DNA of 5,118 bases from JBAYVY01 sp041674345 (GCA_041674345.1 JBAYVY010000269.1:1-5118); one strand, 5' to 3'. Shown: positions 1 to 5,060, counted from the stretch's first letter. Program-made: numbers and translations. The notes: generated by a model not told the origin, from the sequence alone.

Positions 1-741
1 CATGGCCAGGACGCGGAACTGGTCGGCGGTGTAGCTGACCTGGACGCCCTGGGTGTAATCGACGGTGAACAGATCGGCGACCAGCGAGCGTTCGACGGCG
101 AGCTGGTAGCGGCTGTCCACGGCTTCCTCACGGAGGAACGGGCCTTTGAACTGACCGCCCTTGACGTTCCAGCCATCGGCGACATCGTAAGCGGCCCAGG
201 CGTCTTCGAGGGTCATGGTGCCACCGACGCCGAAGTCGGAGTCATTGGCGGCGGCGATGCGCAGGCCGTAGGTCAGCTTGGGGTCATAGACATGACCGTA
301 GAAGCCGATCTTGGCGCGGCGCATCTGGAAACCTTCCTGATCGTTGCGGGTGCCGTCGTCCTTGATCTGGTTCCAGATGTAGCGGAACTGGATTTGGCCA
401 TCGACGGTGAGCAGGAAGTTGCCGTCTTCGGAGGCGAGGAAGAAGTTCTTGCCGTTGTGGCCGGCGGTGATGGCGGAGTCCATCAGGGACGCGCGGGTAT
501 CGGCGTCGGAGAGGACTTCGCGGACCAGCGACTTGACCTGCTCGGCGCGGGCGGCGGTGAGCCAGGTCTGGCCCTGATCGGCGCGGAGTTGGGAGATTTC
601 GGACTGCTGGGACTGGATTTGCTGGCGTTGGACCTGCAACTGGGTGCGCATGTCCTGAATCTGCTGATCCACGGCGGTGTCGGCGAAAGCCGAGCTTCCG
701 ACGGCCAGAACTGCTGCGAGTGCGAACTTGGTGAAACTCAT
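1..741 (-). CDS. OprO/OprP-like outer-membrane porin, 3' end outside window (porin A)
   Basis: This is the first 247 codons of a beta-barrel porin, open to the window edge, so the C-terminal strands are missing. Residues 1-20 form a signal peptide ending in a Sec-type AFA|D cleavage site. Residues 24-53 are Gln-rich and coiled-coil-like, as in porins tethered to or trimerising in the periplasm. The barrel starts near residue 99 (NFFLASEDGNFLLTVDGQIQ). Next come the RRAK, YDPKLTYG and GGQFKGPFLREE segments that I recognise as Porin_O_P style, and the amphipathic strand pattern continues to the edge. The start is set by AAAGGAGA (750-757 on the plus strand), 8 nt from ATG. The gene lies downstream of, and parallel to, a close paralogue, with 156 bp between. 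The family forms anion- or phosphate-selective channels, but the substrate here is not readable. The porin fold is fairly sure and the exact subfamily less so. Confidence 0.85.
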   Translation of the reverse strand, partial: MSFTKFALAAVLAVGSSAFADTAVDQQIQDMRTQLQVQRQQIQSQQSEISQLRADQGQTWLTAARAEQVKSLVREVLSDADTRASLMDSAITAGHNGKNFFLASEDGNFLLTVDGQIQFRYIWNQIKDDGTRNDQEGFQMRRAKIGFYGHVYDPKLTYGLRIAAANDSDFGVGGTMTLEDAWAAYDVADGWNVKGGQFKGPFLREEAVDSRYQLAVERSLVADLFTVDYTQGVQVSYTADQFRVLAM

Positions 742-762
742 GGTAACCGTCTCCTTTGTTTC

Positions 763-791
763 GGCCGCGTGATTTTGTATTGTTCGCGGCC
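763..791 (-). promoter_or_regulatory. Hairpin in the porin A leader
   Basis: Perfect 7-nt arms GGCCGCG (763-769) and CGCGGCC (785-791) enclose an A/T-rich 15-nt loop. The structure ends 21 nt before the ATG of porin A, immediately upstream of its AAAGGAGA site. It could protect the mRNA 5' end or modulate ribosome access if transcription reads through from porin B. The AT-rich loop could also be part of a promoter, but no convincing -35/-10 pair was found. Confidence 0.35.
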
Positions 792-851
792 TTCGTTTTC
801 CGTCGCGGGGGGTGAGAGTCGTCCGGACATCCACCCGCGTTTGGTCGTTGT

Positions 852-880
852 CGGCCGATGCTCCGTTATTGCACCGGCCG
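852..880 (-). terminator. Hairpin just after the porin B stop codon
   Basis: Arms 852-861 and 871-880 form a 10-bp stem with a 9-nt loop, beginning 17 nt past the stop of porin B. In minus-strand RNA every position pairs, with one G-U wobble. In plus-strand RNA that position would be an A-C mismatch, which favours function in the porin transcript. No U-tract follows, so it may be a factor-dependent terminator, a processing site or a 3'-end stabiliser rather than a textbook intrinsic terminator. Confidence 0.5.
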
Positions 881-897
881 GATCATGTCACGATGCG

Positions 898-2343
898 TTA
901 GAAGAGCAACTGGTACTGGGCGCGGATGGACACTTCGTTGGATCGCCCGGTGTCCAGCAGGGCGGTGCCGGTGTTGGGGAAGTTGACGCCGTCGGTCGTA
1001 TCGGACAGACCGTCGGTCGGAGTCATGACCCACACGACATCGAGGGTGAACTTGGAACCATGCTTGTGCATGTAGTAGTTGGTGCCGAGGGTGAGGAACT
1101 GGGGATTTTCGTGCTGGCCCTTGAAAAGCGGGTCATTGGAGTCGATATCGCCCTGGAGGTCGAACCATTCATAGCGACCGAACACTTCCCACTGATCGGG
1201 GACGACGAAGACGGCGGCCTGAACGACCAGACCGTAGTTGTCCATGTCGGCGTCGCCGCCGCCGTGTTCACGGGTGAAGCTGTGGGCACCGACGAAGGCG
1301 GCGTAGGCGTTGAAGCCGAACATGCTGGGCACTTCGGCGGAGGCGTCAATGGTCCACTTGAGCATATCGGGTTCGGTGACCGCGCCGGTATCGCCTTCGG
1401 CGTTTTCGTAGTCGACCGCGGCGCCGAGCATGACGCCGGTGCCATCGGTGGACCAGGTGGTGAAGTCGTTGAACTGGTCCCAAGTACCCATGAGTTTGAG
1501 TTCACCGCGGGCGGCGAAGGCGATCTCGGCCTCGGGGGTGAAGCCCGAGCTGCCGGAGCCGGTGCCGACGAGGGTGTAATCGCTGTTGGCGGCGTTGGAA
1601 CCGTCGTGGATCATCGCCGCGACATGGAACATGTCGGAAGTGTAGCTCAACTGCACGCCCTGGGTGTAACCGACCTTGAACACGTCGGCCACGATGGAGC
1701 GTTCGACGGCGAGCTGGTAGCGGTCATCGACGAGCACTTCGTGGAGGAATGGGGCCTTGAACTGACCGCCCTTGACGTTCCAGCCGTCGGCGACATCGTA
1801 AGCGCCCCATGCTTCTTCGAGGAACATGCCGCCGTCGGTGTAATCGTTGGCGATGCGCACGCCATAGGTCAGCTTGGGGTCATAGACATGACCGCGGAAG
1901 GCGAGTTTGGCGCGGCGCATCTGGAAACCTTCCCGATCGTTGCGGGTGCCGTCGTCCTTGATCTGGTTCCAGATGTAGCGAACCTGGATTTGGCCATCGA
2001 CGGTGAGCAGGAAGTTGCCGTCTTCGGAGGCGAGGAAGAAGTTCTTGCCGTTGTGACCGGCGGTGATGGCGGAGTCCATCAGGGACGCGCGGGTATCGGC
2101 GTCGGAGAGGACTTCGCGGACCAGCGACTTGACCTGCTCGGCGCGGGCTTCGGTGAGCCAGGTCTGCCCCTGATCGGCTCGCAGGCCGGACAGTTCCCTG
2201 CTCTGCGAGTTCAGGATGCTCTGCTGGGCCTGCATTTCTGATTGCAAAGCCCGCAGTTCGGCGGTGGCGTCGGGCGCTGAGGCGAAAGCCCTTCCGCCGA
2301 TCGCCACGACCATTGCCATTGCCAACCGTACGTGTGTCCTCAT
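898..2343 (-). CDS. OprO/OprP-like outer-membrane porin, complete (porin B)
   Basis: This is a complete 481-residue protein. Residues 1-21 are a signal peptide ending AFA|S. Residues 26-55 are a short Gln/Ser-rich coiled-coil-like stretch. From about residue 100 the protein is a run of alternating amphipathic strands ending in a terminal Phe (VSIRAQYQLLF), the classic last strand of an outer-membrane barrel recognised by the BAM machinery. RRAKLAF (143-149), YDPKLTYG (154-161) and GGQFKAPFL (192-200) match the Porin_O_P style, and the length suits that family. AAGGAGA at 2351-2357 lies 7 nt before the ATG. Residues 54-146 are almost identical to the neighbouring porin, whereas the signal peptide and coiled coil differ. 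Porin B has 5 fewer residues in one loop (near 165-176). Upstream lies a long leader with a hairpin. Likely role: a general or anion-preferring outer-membrane channel. Substrate unknown. Confidence 0.9.
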   Translation of the reverse strand: MRTHVRLAMAMVVAIGGRAFASAPDATAELRALQSEMQAQQSILNSQSRELSGLRADQGQTWLTEARAEQVKSLVREVLSDADTRASLMDSAITAGHNGKNFFLASEDGNFLLTVDGQIQVRYIWNQIKDDGTRNDREGFQMRRAKLAFRGHVYDPKLTYGVRIANDYTDGGMFLEEAWGAYDVADGWNVKGGQFKAPFLHEVLVDDRYQLAVERSIVADVFKVGYTQGVQLSYTSDMFHVAAMIHDGSNAANSDYTLVGTGSGSSGFTPEAEIAFAARGELKLMGTWDQFNDFTTWSTDGTGVMLGAAVDYENAEGDTGAVTEPDMLKWTIDASAEVPSMFGFNAYAAFVGAHSFTREHGGGDADMDNYGLVVQAAVFVVPDQWEVFGRYEWFDLQGDIDSNDPLFKGQHENPQFLTLGTNYYMHKHGSKFTLDVVWVMTPTDGLSDTTDGVNFPNTGTALLDTGRSNEVSIRAQYQLLF

Positions 2344-2438
2344 GTGATCGTCTCCTTGAAAAGTCCTTGGACCTCTTTCGAGTGCCGGAACCAGCCGGTC
2401 ACTCCCATGTCGTATTTTTCGATTCAGAACCGCTGCCT

Positions 2439-2466
2439 GGTTGCCGAGATGCCGGCATCAGCAACC
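2439..2466 (-). promoter_or_regulatory. Palindrome/hairpin in the porin B leader
   Basis: Outer arms GGTTGC (2439-2444) and GCAACC (2461-2466) enclose a perfect 12-bp palindrome, GATGCCGGCATC (2448-2459), with short asymmetric internal bases (3 nt and 1 nt). As RNA it folds into a two-step stem in the predicted leader, about 100 nt before the start codon. As DNA, the dyad could be an operator. The sequence does not tell which. Confidence 0.35.
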
Positions 2467-2602
2467 TGTGTGAGCATGTATTGCGGCGTTGTCCCTGAAT
2501 CGTCGTACTTGCGTAACCCCTGTTCTGAACGAATCGTTCCTGGATCACGCCGGTCGCTTCCAAACCGACTCCCAAAAATTATGAGCGTCCCATTGGACCG
2601 GG

Positions 2603-2632
2603 ATTCTACACGCTTCTATCGGCCAAACGCAA
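2603..2632 (-). promoter_or_regulatory. Candidate sigma70-type promoter for porin B
   Basis: Read on the minus strand, TTGCGT (2627-2632) is a -35-like box, separated by 18 nt from TAGAAT (2603-2608), five of six matches to TATAAT. It lies in the AT-richer gap upstream of porin B. If used, the transcript starts about 250 nt before the ATG, giving a long leader. The -35 match is weak (three of six). Confidence 0.4.
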
Positions 2633-2682
2633 GTGAATCATCAAAAAATACCGACCTATCTCCTGAAATCGCCGTTTTGACG

Positions 2683-2700
2683 CCGCCAATGCGGTTTTTT
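2683..2700 (+). terminator. Short intrinsic-terminator-like element, plus strand
   Basis: CCGC (2683-2686), loop CAAT and GCGG (2691-2694) are followed directly by T6 (2695-2700). The 4-bp stem is short for an intrinsic terminator. It points in the plus direction, against both flanking genes, so if real it would stop antisense transcription toward the lipoprotein gene. It may be chance. Confidence 0.25.
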
Positions 2701-2750
2701 ATCCCAATTTCACCGCCTCATCGCTTGGGGTCGCTCACGAAATATCTGTT

Positions 2751-3452
2751 TTATTGGCCCTTTTCCGCCTCCGACTCCGCCGGCTGGGCCGGCGGACGCA
2801 TGAATGTCGGCCCAGGCACATCGCCCAGTCGCCTGATCTGCTCCTGAATCTCCGGATTACGCGGCTCAATCCAACTCGCCACCCTCAACATGTCCAACGC
2901 CTGCTGCTTCACCCCCGCCTGCTCGTACATGTCCGCCAGTTTCCGGTAAGGCGTCGCATCGGTCGCCCCCGCGATCTTCGCCGCCTGTAAATAAGCCGTC
3001 ACCGCCGCGTCCGCGTCGCCCAGCTTCACCAGCACGTCCCCCTTGCGCATGTAGTCCCGCGCCTTGCCGAAGTTGCGGATCGCCTCATCGCACACGCTGA
3101 CGCAACGCGCCCGGTCGCCCTGCGCCAAAATCGCCGCCGTCAAATCATCCAGAATATCCGCCGTCTCCGATTCCCACGCCCGACCGTGACCCCGCAGCGT
3201 GTACGCCTGTTCCAGGTGCATCCGCGCCGTGTTCGCATCCCCCTCGGCCAGCGCGACCTTGCCCAGATACCACTGCGCTTTCCAATCCGCCGGGTTGGCG
3301 TCGGCCACCTGCCCGAACTTCGCCTTGCTCGTCGCGTAATCCTTCGCACGATACGCATCCATCCCCTGCTGCCGAAGCACCGCCGCGCTTTGGCACCCCG
3401 CCATCACCATCACCGATGCCAACACCCACATCGCTCGACGAATACCGCTCAT
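2751..3452 (-). CDS. TPR-repeat lipoprotein
   Basis: The protein has 233 residues. Residues 1-19 are a lipoprotein signal peptide (Arg at 5-6, then a hydrophobic stretch) with lipobox VMAG|C, so Cys20 is the expected lipidation site. The lipobox has Met at -3, where Leu is usual. TPR-like helix pairs follow at about 25-55 (GMDAYRAKDYATSKAKF), 57-88 (WYLGKVALAEGDANTARMHL), 98-128, 131-160 (GDVLVKLGDADAAVTAYLQA) and 166-197 (YRKLADMYEQAGVKQQALDM). The tail (212-233) is Pro/Glu-rich. TPRs mediate protein contacts, so an envelope scaffold or assembly role is likely, but no partner is visible. I chose the ATG at 3452 because GAGAGGA (3460-3466) lies 7 nt upstream and the lipoprotein signal starts there. 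The reading frame continues upstream to 3776, but that extension would be translated repeat DNA. The gene precedes the porins on the same strand, across a 407-bp gap that probably separates the transcripts. Confidence 0.88.
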   Translation of the reverse strand: MSGIRRAMWVLASVMVMAGCQSAAVLRQQGMDAYRAKDYATSKAKFGQVADANPADWKAQWYLGKVALAEGDANTARMHLEQAYTLRGHGRAWESETADILDDLTAAILAQGDRARCVSVCDEAIRNFGKARDYMRKGDVLVKLGDADAAVTAYLQAAKIAGATDATPYRKLADMYEQAGVKQQALDMLRVASWIEPRNPEIQEQIRRLGDVPGPTFMRPPAQPAESEAEKGQ

Positions 3453-3501
3453 GGTCGTATCCTCTCGCTGACTGCCGCGTTCCGCAAAACACCACCCCGC
3501 C

Positions 3502-3530
3502 AAGATACGCCCGGCAAGCGAAGGACACAA
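3502..3530 (-). promoter_or_regulatory. Candidate promoter of the TPR lipoprotein gene
   Basis: On the minus strand, TTGTGT (3525-3530) is separated by exactly 17 nt from TATCTT (3502-3507, four of six consensus bases). It ends about 50 nt before the ATG, leaving room for the GAGAGGA site. The -35 box touches the edge of the 7-mer repeat array. The consensus match is moderate. Confidence 0.35.
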
Positions 3531-3675
3531 GGGAAAGTCGGAAGTGGGGGGAAAGTCGGAAGGCGGAAGTGGGAAGTGGGAAGTAAAGACCCGTGTATAA
3601 AATTTTTCCGACTTCCGACTTCCGACTTCCGACTTCCGACTTTCCCCCCACTTCCCACTTCCCACTTCCCACTTT
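3531..3675. repeat. Inverted array of 7-mers GGAAGTC/GGAAGTG in a divergent spacer
   Basis: The left arm (3531-3587) is purine-rich and made of GGAAGTC, GGAAGTG and G-run variants. The right arm (3606-3675) is its pyrimidine-rich counterpart, with about five TTCCGAC units followed by three TTCCCAC units. A 21-bp perfect inverted repeat links 3542-3562 with 3633-3653. Between the arms lies an AT-rich core that includes a TATAAAATTTTT stretch. The array fills most of the space between the divergent lipoprotein and phosphoesterase-like genes. It has the look of a dispersed simple-repeat family rather than a transposon: there is no coding content and no target duplication was seen. Confidence 0.85.
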
Positions 3676-3680
3676 ATCCT
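3675..3680 (+). promoter_or_regulatory. -10-like TATCCT, 6 nt before the ATG at 3687
   Basis: The hexamer TATCCT ends exactly 6 nt before the start codon of the phosphoesterase-like gene, where a transcript would begin at or next to the ATG. No Shine-Dalgarno sequence is present; the upstream bases are pyrimidine repeat units. This suggests a leaderless mRNA. No good -35 box was found. Confidence 0.4.
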
Positions 3681-3686
3681 GTCCCC

Positions 3687-4100
3687 ATGCTCCTCCGCAC
3701 CGTCCTGCTCCGTCACGACCGCACCGGCGACAGCCACATCGACTGGCTGATCGAACATCCCCATCACCCCCCACACACCGGCCCCCTCCTCGCCTTCCGC
3801 CTCCCCGCCGCTTGCGGCTTAGCATCCGCCTCCCCTCTCCCCCGCAAATGCCTCGCATACCAACTCCCCGATCACCGCCGCCTCTATCTCACCTACCAAG
3901 GCCCCGTTTCCCCCAACAAAAAAAACTTCCGGGGGCGGGGGCGGGGGCGCGTGCGACGAATCGACACCGGCCACGTCACGCCCCACCGCTTCTCACTCGA
4001 CCGCATCGACCTGCGACTAACCCTCCGCCGCGCCACCTGGCACGTCCATATGCGTCGCGTCGCCATCGACACTTGGTCCGCCGCGTTCATACCTGTATGA
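3687..4100 (+). CDS. Stand-alone LigD 3'-phosphoesterase-like protein
   Basis: The protein has 137 residues and resembles the phosphoesterase (PE, LigD_N) domain that trims 3' ends in bacterial end-joining ligase LigD, here without ligase or polymerase domains. The visible matches are VLLRHD (6-11), SHIDWLIE (16-23) and LPDHRRLYLTYQGPVS (60-75), followed by RVRRIDTG (88-95). His10, His17, Asp19 and His63 line up with the two His, the HYD motif Asp and the EDHP His of LigD PE, so a metal site may be intact. That alignment is from memory. The loop at 76-87 is a basic expansion, NKKNFRGRGRGR, coded by A8 and three GGGGGC units. There is no Shine-Dalgarno sequence; TATCCT lies 6 nt before ATG. 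The next gene is 44 nt downstream. DNA or RNA end processing is inferred. It could instead be a PE-fold protein with another role. Confidence 0.68.
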   Translation: MLLRTVLLRHDRTGDSHIDWLIEHPHHPPHTGPLLAFRLPAACGLASASPLPRKCLAYQLPDHRRLYLTYQGPVSPNKKNFRGRGRGRVRRIDTGHVTPHRFSLDRIDLRLTLRRATWHVHMRRVAIDTWSAAFIPV

Positions 4101-4144
4101 TGATCCAACCCTTCGCCCACGCCGCTCGGCAACAGGAGCAAACC

Positions 4145-4507
4145 ATGAACGACCAGGCCATCCCCCTCGACGACGATCAGCCCATCGAAGCCGGCACCGA
4201 CCACCTCATCGAAATCGACGAATCCGCGCCCGCCTCAGGCGAAACCAAAATCCAGACCTTCGGCTCCAAAACCCACCACGCCGACAAGTGGCACCGCACG
4301 CCCAACGTCACCGGCACCGGGGCCATCCACTGCAAGGTCTTCCATTGCAAGCTCCGCGAAGACGCTCTGGAATACCTCGAAAAACAGGTCAACCAGTGGC
4401 TCGATGAACACCCCGAATACGAAGTCAAGTTCGTCACCACCAGCGTCGGACAACTCAAAACCAAAACCATGACCGAAGACGCCCTCTTCATGACCCTCTG
4501 GGTCTGA
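4145..4507 (+). CDS. Conserved hypothetical protein, 120 residues
   Basis: I do not know its function. The N-terminal 30 residues are acidic and low in complexity (DDDQPIE..., then IEIDESAP) and are probably disordered. From about residue 35 there is a compact domain: a strand at 59-69 (GAIHCKVFHCK) with Cys63 and Cys68, a helix at 71-89 (REDALEYLEKQVNQWLDEHP), a strand at 92-103 (YEVKFVTTSVGQ), and a final strand ending in MTLWV at the C-terminus. The block WLDEHPEYEVKFVTTS reminds me of small planctomycete hypothetical proteins; this is recollection, not a search. No signal peptide or membrane segment is seen. AGGAG at 4134-4138 lies 6 nt before the ATG and fixes this start. An in-frame ATG at 4097 overlaps the previous stop and would add 16 residues. 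It may be co-transcribed with the phosphoesterase-like gene. Confidence 0.8.
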   Translation: MNDQAIPLDDDQPIEAGTDHLIEIDESAPASGETKIQTFGSKTHHADKWHRTPNVTGTGAIHCKVFHCKLREDALEYLEKQVNQWLDEHPEYEVKFVTTSVGQLKTKTMTEDALFMTLWV

Positions 4508-4536
4508 AGAAAGTCGGAAGTCGAAAGTCGGAAGTA
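4508..4536. repeat. GGAAGTC-type 7-mer repeats after the 120-residue gene
   Basis: Directly after the stop codon come two AAAGTCGGAAGT modules, ending GGAAGTAAA exactly as the left arm of the larger array does (3578-3587). It is a short, purine-strand version of the same repeat family. Confidence 0.75.
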
Positions 4537-4559
4537 AAATCCGACGCCGCTCCTCCAAG

Positions 4560-4593
4560 CACGGCTTGACGCCTTCTTAGGCGGCAGGCCGTG
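4560..4593 (+). terminator. Strong hairpin between the 120-residue gene and the thioesterase gene
   Basis: Arms 4560-4573 and 4580-4593 pair over 14 positions with one A-G mismatch and one wobble, around the 6-nt loop TTCTTA. It is the strongest stem I see on this side of the window. Only a C-rich tract with few Ts follows, so it is not a classical U-tract terminator. It probably ends or stabilises the upstream transcript, and it sits between the two opposed 7-mer repeat arms. Confidence 0.5.
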
Positions 4594-4596
4594 ATT

Positions 4597-4634
4597 CCCC
4601 CTTCCCCCTTCCCACTTCGCGTTATACTTCCCAC
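4597..4634. repeat. Pyrimidine-strand 7-mer repeats before the thioesterase gene
   Basis: CCCCTT/CCCACTT-type units (4597-4617) and a last TTCCCAC copy that abuts the ATG (4628-4634) are the complement of the purine units at 4508-4536. Together with the hairpin between them they mirror, in small form, the array at 3531-3675. Confidence 0.6.
4623..4628 (+). promoter_or_regulatory. -10-like TATACT, 6 nt before the ATG at 4635
   Basis: TATACT (five of six bases of TATAAT) ends 6 nt before the thioesterase ATG, the same spacing as TATCCT before the gene at 3687. No Shine-Dalgarno sequence is visible. The expected transcription start coincides with the start codon, so a leaderless mRNA is likely. 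No -35 consensus is seen. Confidence 0.5.
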
Positions 4635-5027
4635 ATGTCTTCGCAACCTTCGTGTACCCTCCCCCTCCGCGTCCGTTATGCCGAGTGCGACCCGATGGGC
4701 TTCGTCCATCACTCGGTCTATCCCGTTTGGCTTGAAATGGCCCGCATCGAACTGCTTCGCAGCCGGGGCCACGTCTATGCCGAACTGGAAAAACAGGGCC
4801 TGCGCATCGTCGTCGTCCGCCTCAACATCAGCTACCACAAACCCGCCGGATATGACGACCAACTCCAGGTCACCGCGCAACTGACCCGCGCCGATGGCGC
4901 CAAAATCGAACACGACTACCAAATCCACCGCGGCCCCGACCTCCTCGTCACCGCCAACACCACCCTCGCCTGTCTCGACCCCAACGGCAAACCCCAACGC
5001 ATCCCCGCTTTCCTCTGCCACCCCTGA
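4635..5027 (+). CDS. Hot-dog acyl-CoA thioesterase, YbgC/4HBT family
   Basis: The protein has 130 residues, the normal length for a single hot-dog domain. The signature runs from residue 12: RVRYAECDPMGFVHH, then SVYPVWLEMARIELLR (27-42). Asp19 fits the catalytic Asp of the YbgC/4-hydroxybenzoyl-CoA thioesterase family, and His26, seven residues later, fits the YbgC active-site His. A long helix (29-42) is followed by the antiparallel strands of the fold: VVVRLNISYHKPAGYDDQLQV, broken by the usual Pro-Ala turn, then IEHDYQIHRG and LVTANTTLACLD. Family members hydrolyse acyl-CoA or acyl-ACP thioesters in the cytoplasm; in proteobacteria YbgC sits with the tol-pal genes, but no such neighbours are present here. 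The substrate cannot be told. There is no Shine-Dalgarno sequence before ATG; TATACT ends 6 nt upstream. The gene follows a hairpin and repeat spacer, so it is probably transcribed on its own. Confidence 0.9.
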   Translation: MSSQPSCTLPLRVRYAECDPMGFVHHSVYPVWLEMARIELLRSRGHVYAELEKQGLRIVVVRLNISYHKPAGYDDQLQVTAQLTRADGAKIEHDYQIHRGPDLLVTANTTLACLDPNGKPQRIPAFLCHP

Positions 5028-5060
5028 CCCCCCGACCCCCCGACCCCCGGACCCCCGGAC
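5026..5060. repeat. GACCCCCC/GACCCCCG octamer tandem repeat
   Basis: Four octamers plus a partial fifth begin inside the thioesterase stop codon (the GA of TGA). An 11-C run (5062-5072) and small CCCC/GGGG hairpins (5076-5086 and about 5088-5100) follow to the window end. No gene was recognised in 5028-5118. Confidence 0.75.

Larger units (their letters stand above)
2344..2750. other. 407-bp gap between the TPR lipoprotein and porin B genes
   Basis: This stretch has no gene I can support. It is noticeably richer in A/T than its flanks. It contains the porin B ribosome binding site (2351-2357), the leader palindrome, the candidate minus-strand promoter, and a short hairpin with a T6 run at 2683-2700 facing the plus strand. 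Open frames running through it on the plus strand are rich in Ser, Arg and Pro, have no recognisable domain and run into the antisense of both neighbours. Confidence 0.7.

Noticed and set aside
292..2241. 649-codon open frame on the plus strand, antisense to both porins and crossing the gap between them
   Set aside because: It mirrors the GC-rich codon use of the real genes, gives a Gly/Val/Glu-rich protein without a fold, repeats itself because the porins are duplicated, and has no ribosome binding site. The minus-strand frames have signal peptides and barrel strands.
3531..3675. Possible CRISPR array
   Set aside because: The units are 7 bases long with no spacers, the two halves are inverted, and there are no cas genes nearby.
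3453..3776. N-terminal extension of the lipoprotein frame up to 3776
   Set aside because: It would translate the 7-mer repeat array and bury the lipoprotein signal peptide. The ATG at 3452 has a good ribosome binding site.
3145..3858. Gly/Arg-rich 237-codon minus-strand frame overlapping the lipoprotein and phosphoesterase-like genes
   Set aside because: It runs through the repeat array and gives a low-complexity product. The overlapping frames have recognisable signals.
3593..4144. N-terminal extension of the 120-residue protein back to 3593 as a 304-residue protein
   Set aside because: The extension is Pro/Arg/His-rich repeat and out-of-frame sequence. It is kept only as a low-probability frameshift idea in the findings.
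3531..4634. Possible transposon or composite element bounded by the 7-mer arrays
   Set aside because: No transposase or integrase, no clear target duplication, and the genes between the arrays look like ordinary host genes.
4488..5021. 177-codon open frame on the minus strand over the thioesterase gene
   Set aside because: It is a shadow of a plus-strand gene with a clear YbgC-type motif and has no domain of its own.
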